Source: Glandiceps talaboti
Lineage: Eukaryota > Hemichordata > Enteropneusta > Spengelidae
DNA length: 64,000 nt
Assembly: GCF_964340395.1 (NCBI RefSeq)
Contig: NC_135566.1
Coordinates: 1,126,001-1,190,000, forward strand
Direction: 5' to 3'
Position 1 is the first letter of the stretch. Each line of letters begins with the position of its first letter. The notes beneath the pieces were generated by a model that did no database searches, was not told the DNA's origin, and saw nothing but the letters and a program-made list of their open reading frames with translations. A program made the position numbers and the translations under genes. Of the stretch, positions 27,691 to 39,974 are shown piece by piece.

Positions 27691-30600
27691 CTGGAAAGCA
27701 AGATAAAACAATCAAATTTTTTTAAAGAAAAGCACCTCTGCAACTGAATGCAGAAAGAAGACACCATTTCACCATTATCATATTACATACATTATACCAT
27801 GCAAAAGCCAGGTTCTACAAAAAAATATGGAATTTATACTCTGTTCGTTATATGTCACAACAACGTGAGTCTATGTCACTGGTTCTGTTGTGTTCGAAAT
27901 ATAAGTTAAAATGTTCAAAATTGCTGTTACATTCCCTGGTGTTTTTTTGTAAATTACTGGCGCTGGTATAATTATATTATTCCCTAATATATTTCTTTAT
28001 TCAGCCAGAAAATACTCATGATCTAAGGGTTGTCACTACTCATCTAGTGACTCATAGTAACTAGGGCCCCTAGGTCCCTCATATTTTCCTTGGCTGAATG
28101 AAGACAAATATTGTGGAATAACATCAAAGAATACATAAAATGTGGTAAGTAGATGAAGAAAGTTACTTGACACAACACCGTTTATTTAATGAAAACGTTG
28201 TTATATTCACAAAATGTCATCTTTCATTTACAAACACTTCATCAAGACAAACAATATTTTAGAATCTTTCATAACTGTAGAATGTCTGGGCCTCATGCAC
28301 AATGCTATTGGATGGTCTTAAAATTAATTTGGTGCCTGAGGAACATGACCATTTAAGGTAATTATGAAGAATTGCATTTTATTACATCTTTTTTTTTCAA
28401 ATCAAAAATCAAAGTTAGTCAAGGATTCAAATTGTCATCAAAAAGGTATCACTCAAAATTGATTGTTTACTAGTACACTGTAGTAGGAAACAGAGTGTTT
28501 ATTTGAATATGAACTATTGCATAACACAAGTACTCTGGATAGGTTGGTATATTTCAAAGGTAGGTAGCAATGACTGGTTATACTGAGTATAGGTATATAG
28601 TCTGGTATATAGGTATATAGTCTGGTATATAGGTATATAGTCTATGACATAGGTATATAGTCTATGATATAGGTATATAGTCTATGATATAGGTATATAG
28701 TCTGGTATATAGGTATATAGTCTATGACATAGGTATATAGTCTATGATATAGGTATATAGTCTATGGCATAGGTATATAGTCTATGGCATAGGTATATAG
28801 TCTATGGCATAGGTATATAGTCTATGTATAGGTATATAGTCTGGTATATAGGTATATAGTCTATGACATAGGTATATAGTCTATGATATAGGTATATAGT
28901 CTATGGCATAGGTATATAGTCTATGTATAGGTATATTGGTATATAGTCTATGACATGTCACTTTGTAGTATACACAGTACTACAAATTAGCCATTCTCAA
29001 GGTTAATACACAATCTAATCAATACTGTGAACTATAAGTATATTGATTTGTATTTACTACTGTTTTCAATCTTATGAACCAGTTGGAATTTGTGGAGTGC
29101 ATAACAGATGTTATTTGGTTCCTACATGTAACTCCAAAATTATAGTAACAAGGTGGGAACAGTAACCAGAACTTAAAATTGAATGAACCCAGCTACATTT
29201 TTTTTGGTAAATCCAGTTTGTTTTTGTGTTTATTTTTGAAATTTCGCCGTATGACAACCTGATCAGTACAGCTAACACCTGAGGGTAAGTAAGGCCCAAA
29301 TCAATGAATAACTTCCTCTTCTTGTTGTCAAAGAAAGTCCTTTAGTCTAGCATAATGAAAGAAGCAATACAAACAAAAAACATCAACTCATTCTTGACCA
29401 CAGCTTTATTGAACAGATGTCTTTGTTTCAGGCTTACTAACATGTCAAGGTTTTAGCACATTTTCTATTATCAAAGCTTAAAGCAAATAAACCGCCAATT
29501 ACAACTACCATTCTCTCTGACAACACTAAGCCCCAATCCCTAAATCTAAGAAGACCTTGCCAAACCCTGACCATCATAAATATATCAGAATACAGTTCAA
29601 CTGTAAAAAGACAATATACCAAGACAGTGTTTTAATTGATTATCAAGTCAAGGGACTGATTAGGTGCCACAAATTTACATAATTGAAAAAAGATCACAAG
29701 AAGGAATATTATATGGAAAATTGGCTTGATACATATCAGTAATAGCCACTTCATTTCATTTAACTTATATCCATGGCAACCATTTTATCATTTAAACTTG
29801 ATAGGTTTAATTTTTTATAGAGTCCAGTAACTGAATGTAAATCATCTTGTGCGTAGCCATAGTTTTTGACAAGATTGATGGAAACATAGATGTCACATAA
29901 AACGAACTACACTATTCAGTTTCAACAGCGCCACTACACTGGACTTTGAAACGGTAAATCACAGCAACCATTTTGTGTAGACAGTCAAAAACAATAAAAA
30001 TATTGTGATTTTGAAGGCACCCTACAAATATGACATCTATTATGCAAGGTATGAATGGTTTGTTATTAAGGGTTATCAAAGGGTCTGAGGGGCCACTGTA
30101 TCTTGTCAAGTATGGTGATAGCAGACCACAGCTGTCACTATCAACTTACCTACAATCAAATTCAGTCACTGTACATCATAAAATCTGGACTCTACTACAA
30201 GGTGTTACTACTACTCTACTAGTAGTAGTATCCAAAAATCTGTAATTTTGCCTATACATAATTCCCTACATTGACCTTTCAGAAAATCTTAAGATAGGCT
30301 GTTGGAAGTATATATAGAGTAGTTTAGGGCTCCCCACTGAGTACTACTACTATTTTGGTGTGTTACCATACAACAAATCAGTTCAATAAACATTAAAAGT
30401 CAACACTGATGCCATACAAAGGAAACCATAGGCTAGCTTGTCACTGTACTAGATATTGTCATTCTGTGTTCAATCAGAAGTAGTTGTTGTCTAGAGTGGA
30501 CACTGCAGCTGAATTCAGATGAGTTGACATTGTTGTTTGAATTGGGAAGGTCAACCTAAAAGTTATTGAATTACACTGACATAAAGTACACTGTAAAAAC

Positions 30601-32323
30601 TGGATTCACTTTATGTCAGAGAACTGCTAGGGGTGGGGATTAATAAATCTTCAGAACAAGAATGTGATGTAATGTAGGAACTATACCTTTGGTTGCGACC
30701 TTTTAGGGAAAGCCACCTTTGGGTCAATCTAGCAAGTAAAAAAAAGAAAGAATACATGGAGGTGTTTATATTGACGTAATATGGAGATTATAGCGTCAAT
30801 GAAGCAGTGTTTCTGTGATGTCGTGTGTGTGTGTGTGTGTTAAATGTTACTGGTGTGAAAACTGAGAACGACGTATCACATTGTTTCATTAAGTGGTGCT
30901 AACGGTACACACGAGGACTGCCATCTTTACTGCCGACATAATCGGGATAAGCCTACACCGAATGACGACACCATGGCATACCGACACACAACGTCATCAT
31001 TCACATATACACGCATACAGTGCACAACGCCACTCGTGTCTCATACTTTTGGTCTGTAAGGATTGACTAAGACAAAACATTCACGATATCAAACACACTG
31101 CAACAAAAAGAACCCCCATAGCACTATTTACTACTTCCATGCTTTAAAATGGCTGCCCGATTTGTTCGGTTAGCCCTCTTAACTAGTAATGAGTTCGTCG
31201 ACTTCCACTGTACGTCTGTCCTTGGTGTTGGGGGGCCTTTTAAGGTTTCGTGCATGCATCGATCTTATTGTAACCGTTAGCTCTCTATTTTCTCGGTGAC
31301 CTGTGAAGTGGGGAGCATATCAGACGAACTGTGTAACACTTGAGGTATAAAATACCGTACACTGACCTTCTTTTGGTCTAACTCATGAGTATGCTGCCCT
31401 AACACCTTATCTACGCTGGCGGGGTCTCTGAATGTGATGAAGCCGAATCCCCTGTAATAAGAAAAACCATCATTGTTTAGACGAAGCAGTTTAAAATGTT
31501 AATTGTTCAAAAATTGATACACTGTAGCGATCGGGTTTTAAATGCTCATGTTGCAATGTTGTCAGTTTCGAAACAAACACATCGCGTGTTCTGTGTTTAC
31601 AAACGTGAACTAAGGATTCGGCGATAAAACGATGAACTAGCACAGAGCTTGGAGTCAGTACATTGCATCTAATCTATACGGACAACGTAAGCAAACATTA
31701 CGTCTGACTGCCACACAGCGCTGTACGTTACTGCGATTTTACTCACCTAGAACGCTTTGTGGCTTGGTCTCGCATAACCATACATTCAGTTACCTCGCCA
31801 AACTTACTAAAGTGATCTCGAAGGCCATCTAGATAGGGTAAAGAGAAGGGAAATCGACATGAGGTTCTGAGGTCATTCAGTTGGGGACACGGCGTGGTCA
31901 CAAACATATACAACGTACTATGAATTATGAACGAGTTATCGGGAACTAGTGACAAACGTCGCAACTACTAAAATCGCTGCAAACTACGAAGCCATGCGAA
32001 TGGGAACCAACGTACCTGGTGATGTCTGCCAGCTTAAACCTCCTATAAACATTTTCCTGAAAAGAGAAGAATGGACACGGGTCAGGCAACGCCATCTTTA
32101 TAACACAAACATGCCACACTTTTAACCATAACTTCCATCCACTGTACTGTCAATGGGCCATACTTTAACCCAACATCGCCGGCTATGTTATGTCACTGTT
32201 TAACTCTACTTTCCGCGCTGCCGAGCGTCAATATTCGTTCCAATGCCGATCGTACACTTACCCAGGGTCATTGGGGATCTCGTTTGACGTTCCTGAGGAG
32301 GTCTGCTGGCTTTCGGCCTCCAT
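27598..32323 (-). CDS. msi: Musashi-family RNA-binding protein, 5' six coding exons (gene continues beyond the window)
   Basis: Six exons joined at canonical GT/AG sites give an uninterrupted 135-residue N-terminal part; the phases agree at all five junctions. RRM1 runs from about residue 22 to 100, with RNP2 KMFIGGL (22-28) and RNP1 RGFGFITF (62-69). RRM2 starts near residue 110 with RNP2 KIFVGGL (111-117) and stops at exon 6 before its RNP1. The diagnostic stretch [14 protein letters not shown] between the RRMs, and the words GLSWQT and TKRSRGFGF, are Musashi hallmarks and do not fit DAZAP1 or hnRNP A/B. Musashi proteins bind UAG-core sites in mRNA 3' ends and control translation in neural and stem cells (family knowledge). 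The start is ATG at 32323, with an in-frame stop two codons upstream. About two thirds of a usual Musashi protein, including the second RNP1, is missing and must lie beyond position 1 or in an unrecognised exon. Only the N-terminal third can be described here. Confidence 0.94.
28589..28957. repeat. 20-bp minisatellite, ~18 copies
   Basis: The unit AGGTATATAGTCTATGACAT varies as TCTATGATAT, TCTATGGCAT and TCTGGTATAT, with a few shortened copies. On the transcribed minus strand most units read ATAGACTATATACC, so the Musashi pre-mRNA carries a regular series of UAG triplets here. Confidence 0.95.
30576..30619. repeat. Perfect 12-bp inverted repeat with 20-base loop
   Basis: CTGACATAAAGT at 30576-30587 is the exact reverse complement of ACTTTATGTCAG at 30608-30619. 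It lies 68 bp upstream, on the plus strand, of exon 5, within intron 5. It could fold in the pre-mRNA just downstream of the weak exon 5 donor. A chance origin is possible. Confidence 0.7.
30687..30728 (-). CDS. msi: Musashi coding exon 5 (inter-RRM linker)
   Basis: This 42-nt exon encodes exactly 14 residues, [14 protein letters not shown], phase 0 on both sides. It is the end of RRM1 and the basic linker that is nearly invariant in Musashi proteins. The acceptor is CTTGCTAG and the donor AAAG|GTATAG, a weak donor that could permit alternative use of this exon. It lies at the point where CpG density changes. Confidence 0.93.
30822..30840. repeat. (GT)n microsatellite
   Basis: A short uninterrupted GT tract in Musashi intron 4. 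Confidence 0.9.
31367..31451 (-). CDS. msi: Musashi coding exon 4 (RRM1 RNP1 and C-terminal half)
   Basis: This 85-nt exon completes an arginine codon and encodes [20 protein letters not shown] followed by THELDQKK. It carries the RNP1 aromatic residues that stack on RNA bases (F64, F66 and F69 of the predicted protein). The acceptor is TTATTACAG and the donor GAAG|GTCAGT. The reading frame is open only from the splice acceptor onward. Confidence 0.94.
31747..31828 (-). CDS. msi: Musashi coding exon 3 (RRM1 middle)
   Basis: This 82-nt exon completes an aspartate codon and encodes [20 protein letters not shown] followed by QATKRS, which is helix 1, strand 2 and the loop before RNP1 of RRM1. 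It opens after CTATCTAG and closes with a GTGAGT donor. The open frame extends upstream through the intron to 31964, but that extension is not RRM sequence and is intron 2. Confidence 0.94.
32016..32056 (-). CDS. msi: Musashi coding exon 2 (RRM1 RNP2)
   Basis: This 41-nt exon completes a glycine codon and encodes [13 protein letters not shown], the first beta strand (RNP2) of RRM1. The acceptor is TTTTCAG|G and the donor CCAG|GTACG. Such a short exon is missed by open-frame searches; it is identified by the protein motif and by phase agreement on both sides. The introns on either side are 205 and 187 bp. Confidence 0.93.
32262..32323 (-). CDS. msi: Musashi coding exon 1 (start codon, N-terminal leader)
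   Basis: This 62-nt coding part encodes 20 residues, [20 protein letters not shown], plus two bases of the next codon. The leader is acidic and polar, and about as long as the leader before RRM1 in vertebrate Musashi. The start context is AAAATGG, with TAG in frame two codons upstream. The donor reads GG|GTAAGT. A 5' UTR extends to higher coordinates; its start cannot be seen. Confidence 0.93.
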
Positions 32324-32570
32324 TTTCTACAGCTACTAAAGCCCGCTAAAAAAGAAGGAGTGCAGAGGAGCTAACGGCGACACGTGGGTACGGCACGGCT
32401 TCACTCCAGGATTGGCCCGTCGTGGGTGGGCATTTGGCGCTATTTGGTAAAGGCGCGAACAATCACTGATTGACAGATGAGTCATCACTTCTGATTGGCC
32501 CCTGGTACGTTGCGCAGCAACAGAGATCAATTACGGTGACGTCATCAAACCTTCAAATATTTGGCGCTCC
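32324..32570 (-). promoter_or_regulatory. Putative Musashi 5' UTR and proximal promoter
   Basis: This CpG-containing stretch lies directly upstream of the start codon. Visible motifs are two inverted CCAAT boxes (ATTGG at 32411-32415 and 32494-32498), two E2F-like TTTGGCGC sites (32433-32440 and 32560-32567), an AP-1-like TGAGTCA (32478-32484) and a full palindromic CRE, TGACGTCA (32537-32544). No TATA box is evident. The start codon sits in AAAATGGAGGC, one base from a YY1-type site. The density of motifs within 160 bp is suggestive; the transcription start itself is unknown. Confidence 0.55.
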
Positions 32571-32795
32571 TCCCCTCTGCTGTTTATCATCAGTATTTTA
32601 CATACCCGCCCTCTTAACGGCCTTAAACAACTTTGGACCAATCGGTCAGTCACTGTCCTCACTGTAACTCCAACCATCACTGTCAATCAAGAATCACTGA
32701 GTCCTTCAAACATGACACACTTTTTTTATTAGTGGACCGTTGATATACGTAGCACTGATGCTCATCACATTGTGAAATACTTATTCAGTATACTG

Positions 32796-33869
<1,074 letters not shown>

Positions 33870-35146
33870 TTTCTTGAGTGTTATCCTAAAGCTGCAGGTC
33901 GTAAACATTATTATTCAACGGATTAGCTGAGACAGTGATTCTCTGTGAAACACAATTTGTATCAACACATTATTACTAGTAAAATGAGATCGTTTCTAGA
34001 ATAACACGTGATATACGGTCAGTAATAATAGGCCAAGCTGTACCGTGTGTTTGTGTAGAAACGCAGCGGTGATACATATAGGGCAACGTTACGGAGATTG
34101 ATAGATAGACAGTGGTACGTCCAATGTCACTGACATTCCGGTGTACGTTCAATGTCAATTAGTCGACATGGACAGCTATAACAAGGATGACAAATTATGA
34201 ATTTGACACCCCTATATATACATAGCAATTCGGAATCAACATCGTCCGTATGTTGTTGTGTAGTCAGTCCCCTTGTGTCAACTGTGTTGCTAGCAAAGCG
34301 ATGTACTGTTCGCATATTGATTTATGTTTGGCTATTTCATACGTGCCTGTGACGGCGCCTTTTGTGGTAATTCACAACTCCTGAGCAGTCATTATGACGT
34401 GTCAATATGATCACTTGAAAAAACTGACTTCGATTTACCGGTAGTAAGCACTAACAATTTCGACTACTCACTGAAACATGTACAGCGTTGTACTTACTGA
34501 AATGTCATATCTGAATACACACCCCCACTCTACATTCAACGGCAGTGGGAATCGAGAGAGTCGTTCTGTACTATGTGTAATTTGGGACATATCTGACAGT
34601 GTGGCATACATGTAATTTCATAAATTACAAAATATAGACATTTTTCGTACGAATGAGAAATGGACCTATAATTCGAATTATAAATATATTTCTATAAATT
34701 GATAAAACGCTTTACGTATCTCGTGGGACGAACGCGTCGCCGTATGATTGACAGCTTAATACAAATTATCTTGCATACTTTGTCAACCGTAGTGAGAAAT
34801 ACAGTGAAACGCTAGCCAATTACGAAGGAGCCGCGTTTCTGTTCTAACCATCGTGCTTATACAATGTGTTGACCCTGAACGTTAATGTCATTGGTGTTGA
34901 GATGAATACCTCTATGGTATTTATTCACATATTCTTTATTTTATTTCACGACAAGACTGATAATGCACAACACTCGCCGTTGCGTTCTTTGTCAGTTATG
35001 TCAAAAAGAACGTGACATTGTAGGTGAGTTCTTGAAAGTAATGGCATGAACTTAAGTCATGAAAAATGACCCACCTTAAGATTATTCTGTTCAGAGTAGA
35101 TTGTCAATACAACTTGAAGCACAATGTGAACCAAACACACCCTGGT
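33870..35146. other. Unique non-coding DNA upstream of Musashi
   Basis: CpG-containing, AT-rich unique DNA. No open frame here resembles a protein and no clear splice-flanked exon was seen. It may contain distal promoter elements of Musashi. Confidence 0.6.
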
Positions 35147-35786
35147 AACTTATCCTAATGAATGCATTCAGGTACTGGGTGACTTCTATATAGAAGACGT
35201 GTTTCATCTTTCAACTTATCCTAATGAATGCATTCAGGTACTGGATGACTTCTATATAGAAGACGTGTTTCATCTTTCAACTTATCCTAAATAAATGCAT
35301 TCAGGTACTGGGTGACTTCTATATAGAAGACGTGTTTCATCTTTCAACTTATCCTAATGAATGCATTCAGGTACTGGGTAACTTCTATATAGAAGACGTG
35401 TTTCATCTTTCAACTTATCCTAATGAATGCATTCAGGTACTGGGTGACTTCTATATAGAAGACGTGTTTCATCTTTCAACTTATCCTAATGAATGCATTG
35501 AGGTACTGGATGACTTCTATATAGAAGACGTGTTTCATCTTTCAACTTATCCCAATGAATGCATTCAGGTACTGGATGACTTCTATATAGAAGACGTGTT
35601 TCATCTTTCAACTTATCCTAATGAATGCATTCAGGTACTGGATGACTTCTATATAGAAGACGTGTTTCATCTTTCAACTTATCCTATTGAATGCATTCAG
35701 GTACTGGGTGACTTCTATATAGAAGACGTGTTTCATCTTTCAACTTATCCCAATGAATGCATTCAGGTACTGGGTGACTTCTATAA
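35147..35786. repeat. 66-bp minisatellite, 10 copies, with two palindromes per unit
   Basis: Ten near-identical 66-bp units. Each holds the 12-bp palindrome TGAATGCATTCA and the 14-bp palindrome CTTCTATATAGAAG. Because 66 is a multiple of three, seven units read open on the plus strand as a 22-residue repeat with the word FHLSTYPNECIQ, but the third unit has a one-base insertion that breaks the frame. The last unit loses the second half of the larger palindrome. Confidence 0.96.
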
Positions 35787-36056
35787 TAGTGTTTCCTCTT
35801 TCCGTATTATCATTTTTATCTTATGAAATGAGAAGTAAATATAGATTGAAACAGGAATTCAAACCTCAAAATTTGAAGGAAAACATGGAAGCCCCCCACC
35901 CCCTCCCCCACCCCCACCCACGTGAACTTTTGGAGGAGGCGTGACATCGCACCCAGTGGTTACAATCCATGTACCTGGACTGTGGCGTTAATTTGTCATG
36001 AGTGATGATAGTCACTTTAATACAAATATAAAAAGGAGTCATAGCGAAAACCCAAT

Positions 36057-36057
<1 letters not shown>

Positions 36058-36118
<61 letters not shown>

Positions 36119-36120
36119 GG
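36058..36120. repeat. (GTT)n microsatellite
   Basis: About 20 uninterrupted GTT units; translated as poly-threonine on the minus strand. Confidence 0.97.
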
Positions 36121-36847
36121 GTTTTTTTCTATTATTTTTTTGTTCTTCACGTGCAGGGTTAGAATCTAGACACATTACTCGAGGACTACAACATCTTTGT
36201 GACTGATTGAATAATATTAGTAAATTTTATCACGTACATCAATTCCCTGGATTTTACATCGAATATAATTATTCAATGCCAAGTTCATTCAAACACTTTT
36301 TCTATTCTCCGATCCATGAAATGATTCTATACACACTCATCTGTCACTGATAATACCATTCAACGATAGTTCGCTGAGTAATAATACACGCTGTTGGGCA
36401 AAGTATTCGAATCACTATTATAAGAGCGATATTTTCTTTTTTAAAAAGATAATTTGATGCATAGTTACACTGGCAATTCAGTTAGCAACGACCTCAACAC
36501 AGTGTTATAGAAAAGTGACATTTACCTTCGAGATACCTATCACACAGAAATATAACCATTATAATATTAACTACCGTGTCATATCTCCAAAAATACAACT
36601 TGAAATTGTCTACTTCGTCTCTTACAATAAGGTATAGGAAGAATAAGTCGTTATTTTATTGCATCTATAGGACTAAGTAATACGTTTACAAATATACATG
36701 TAACACTTTCATACGAGGAATGTTCACCGTCAATAAAAGCATGCGTAAAATTACTGACTTTTGATATTTCGTGTCCACACACACGTAATAGCACATCCCA
36801 CTAATCATTGTGTTGTGGGTGTGAGTCTACGAATATAGCGATTTGAA
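36121..36847. other. Unique non-coding DNA
   Basis: AT-rich unique sequence between two repeat arrays. I see no gene in it. Confidence 0.6.
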
Positions 36848-37096
36848 GGTAACAAACAAACAGACAGACACCCAGGCCCTTGATACACCCATGGTAACAA
36901 ACACACAGACACCCAGGCCCTTGATACACCCATGGTAACAAACACACAGACACCCAGGCCCTTGATATACCCATGGTAACAAACACACAGACACCCAGGC
37001 CCTGATATACCCATGGTAACAAACACAGACACCCAGGCCCTGATATACCCATGGTAACAAACACACAGACACCCAGGCCCTGTTATACCCATGGTC
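36848..37096. repeat. ~41-bp minisatellite, 6 copies
   Basis: Units of 38-44 bp contain CAGACACCCAGGCCC and end in ACCCATGGTAAC. Length changes come from a CA/AC tract inside the unit. Three overlapping minus-strand open frames are translations of this array. Confidence 0.94.
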
Positions 37097-38944
37097 TTTG
37101 GATAAGACAACACTATCACTCTATATATCTACGATTAGTTGTTTTACGGGCAGGACGTCGTAACCCTTGTATGATACATTTGTTCGAAGACTACCTGATG
37201 ATATAGTAACGATGGTGAATTTTCATCACCAGCATTGTCCATACGAAATTGAAATAATGAATTGGGGCATGGCAATACTATAAACTGTTCGATCTCTTCA
37301 GTTCTGCGATGTACACAGGGGCGGTAAACGGCGTTTCTTTATAATAAGATCGGTGATCTCACCTTTAGGGTTAGACCGCGACCGTTCGTATATAAAAATG
37401 ATGGCTTGTGGAGGTATGGACCTACTCTAACGTGTTGTAACTACACAGGTAATATGTCATAATTCCACTAGTGAAAGTATTAAATTCGTCCGGTTCACTT
37501 CTTATTCTCAAGATCAACGACACAAGTTGCCACATGACACAACAACAGCTTATATGATCAACCAGGATCAACAAGACAATACACGACCACTTAAACTCAC
37601 CCCTGTCAATCATACGATATTGTCAGTTACTGAATTGCCAATCCATTTATTTATTCAAATGATAGCAACGTGTAAGTCAGAGGATGAGAAATATTGAACA
37701 CAGAGAAGAAAGTGATATACAACGCGAAAGAGTATTGTGAATGTGACGTGGTAGTAACTAAGCAATCGATAAACTAGGGGTAAATTATTAAGTTAGAACA
37801 TACAGGGGTATCGGTGACCAGCACTTGCTCGTGATCCGACAGTAGTCTTTATGTTATCGATCAACTAATTAGATCAATTCCTTGCAAATAACCAGCTTAT
37901 TTGACTTGCAAATGAGAATTCAATTCAGTCTGTTGATGCTGCTTGTCAGCGTATCATAGTAGATGGAGACAGGTGATCGTAGTGGCCGTAGGTATTAGAT
38001 GTCACACACAGTAGATTTCAATGCCAAGATAAGAAATAAGAAGATAGACAAGACGGAGTCTTGCTTCGAATTTTAGCCTAATCAATATACACCAAGTATT
38101 AGCTTTAAAAATGAGTGAAATTAAACAGAATTAAGGATGACTCATAGTCGCCATGTTACTGGCCAGTACAAGGGAAACTGTCGTTTACTCACTTCGCCCT
38201 GTACTTACAATCCTGTATGGTAAACTAAACTAGGCCGGTGCAAAGATTTCATTTAACTTTTGATAGTTTTATGTGATAAATTTTTATGATAAGATGGATG
38301 GCGATATGCTTTTGATTACAGTATTGCTAAATAGTATTAGAGTAACGCCATATCATTATAAGAAGGTCAAAATAGCACAGACTGGTTAGCAAACAAACAA
38401 ACAACCAATATGACAGCTATTATTTGTACCTCATCTTCATGAAGCCCTTTAAAAGTTATCTTCAGAATACAATTGTCTTATTTTCCTATCGAGTTCACAC
38501 CCTACCCAGTATAAATCGTTTGATTGAAATGAAATGTAAACTGTAAATAAATCAAAGCTGATTCTGGCGACGGTTCTGAAACGAACCAATCGCTATGCCT
38601 GACTGTTATTGTCTTAGTTTTATAAAATGGATATATTTGATGGTAATTTTTCGTATAAAGTACTGACACTTCGAGATGTTTTATTTGTGACAAGTAGCCT
38701 TGCTACTTCTAAGTGTTTTTGATTGTGTACACATATCACGTCCTAAGAACACCCAGTACAAGGTCAAGTTTGCGTTGCATTTAATGTATCAACTTGATGT
38801 GAAATTCAATGTAAATGCACGCATACACCCCCCCCCTTTCACCGACATTGCATGTAAGAATTGATGATATAGCGACAGTTAACATTGTAATGCATGGTGA
38901 AATGTGATATCGACGTAATACACATCGAGGATGTACTGTGTGTA
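37097..38944. other. Unique CpG-rich non-coding DNA
   Basis: About 25 CpG fall in 37141-37740, far more than in a similar length of the Musashi intron. A TATATAAAA word occurs at about 37389-37397 just before ATGATGG, but the frame closes after ten codons. No gene can be supported. Confidence 0.5.
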
Positions 38945-39017
38945 TGTGTCTGTGTCTGTGTCTGTGTCTGTGTCTGTGTCTGTGTCTGTGTCTGTGTCTG
39001 TGTCTGTGTCTGTGTGT
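38945..39017. repeat. (TGTGTC)n hexanucleotide array
   Basis: About 12 units of TGTGTC; read as alternating cysteine and valine in a plus-strand open frame. Confidence 0.97.
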
Positions 39018-39065
39018 CTATATATATTCGCTATAATAATGTATGTTATATCTATCTATCTATAG

Positions 39066-39066
<1 letters not shown>

Positions 39067-39135
<69 letters not shown>
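39067..39135. repeat. (GA)n microsatellite
   Basis: About 34 GA units just after a short ATCT tract (39049-39063). Confidence 0.97.
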
Positions 39136-39138
<3 letters not shown>

Positions 39139-39492
39139 GGAGGCAGACTGGGATTAACGTAAACTGAAACTAGGATCTAGACGGCGACACAGGCGACACA
39201 CACAGGAAAGATGAAGACAGTCTGAGTGGGGATTGCAAACATTGGTTCAAATTAAAGTGACGACATGCAATAAGATTGCTTTTAAAGCGAAAAATCACTT
39301 AAATAGCCATCATTACAGTTTGTTGGAAAGAACAAACCGTGTAAGTGATTTTATAACGTGGCATCTCATCTCATCTCATCTCAGTTCCATACAAGGGCTA
39401 TTTTATGGCTCTCACGTCACAGATACAGTGAAATGGATTGAAACGTTTGTATTTTCTGCATCTGTTTACAGTCAACTTTAGGACCATATCCT

Positions 39493-39515
39493 ATCCATCT
39501 ATCTATCTATCTATC
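39493..39515. repeat. (ATCT)n microsatellite
   Basis: Five to six ATCT units. Confidence 0.9.
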
Positions 39516-39733
39516 CAGAATGTCCAAGTATTAAATTTCAATTGCATTATTGTAAAGCAAAATGAATAACCTGATTATTATCACACAATTGTAGTGACCC
39601 CTATCAAATACCAGGTGGCAAATCCAGGCCGATGAATATTCCATAGTAATAAAACTAATTAATTTCGCAACAGTATTATTATCATAAGTTAATACTAAAT
39701 TGGCTATTGTCTTGTATCATGTATGGTCATGAA

Positions 39734-39793
39734 TGTATGTATGTATGTATGTATGTATGTATGCATGTATGTATGTATGTATGTATGTATGTA

Positions 39794-39872
<79 letters not shown>

Positions 39873-39916
39873 ATGTATGTATGCATGTGTGTATGTGTGT
39901 ATGTGTGTATGTGTAT

Positions 39917-39966
<50 letters not shown>
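39734..39966. repeat. Compound microsatellite (TGTA)n(TGTC)n(TGTA/TGTG)n(GT)n
   Basis: Blocks in order: TGTA to about 39796, TGTC to about 39871, mixed TGTA/TGTG to about 39918, then GT to 39966. Open frames on both strands here are translations of the array. Confidence 0.97.
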
Positions 39967-39969
<3 letters not shown>

Positions 39970-39974
39970 AAAAA

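Larger units (their letters stand above)
27691..30686 (-). other. Musashi intron 5 (2,996 bp)
   Basis: The intron between the linker exon and the RRM2 exon. It holds the 20-bp minisatellite at 28589-28957 and a short inverted repeat at 30576-30619. Otherwise it is AT-rich unique DNA with little CpG; open frames of 60-70 codons on either strand carry no recognisable protein. Confidence 0.9.

Noticed and set aside
31743-31964. 73-codon minus frame including exon 3
   Set aside because: Only the part from 31828 down is coding; the upstream codons are intron 2, since exon 2 joins in phase at the AG before 31828.
27598-32323. DAZAP1 or hnRNP A/B as the identity of the RRM gene
   Set aside because: The linker [14 protein letters not shown] and the words GLSWQT and [12 protein letters not shown] match Musashi, not the DAZAP1 or hnRNP A/B sequences at these points.
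35332-35826. 164-codon frame with a repeated 22-residue motif
   Set aside because: The repeat length is a multiple of three, so any open unit gives a long frame. An upstream unit breaks the frame and there is no start context or splice support.
36801-37119. Three overlapping minus frames rich in Cys, Val and Tyr
   Set aside because: All come from the ~41-bp minisatellite read in three frames.
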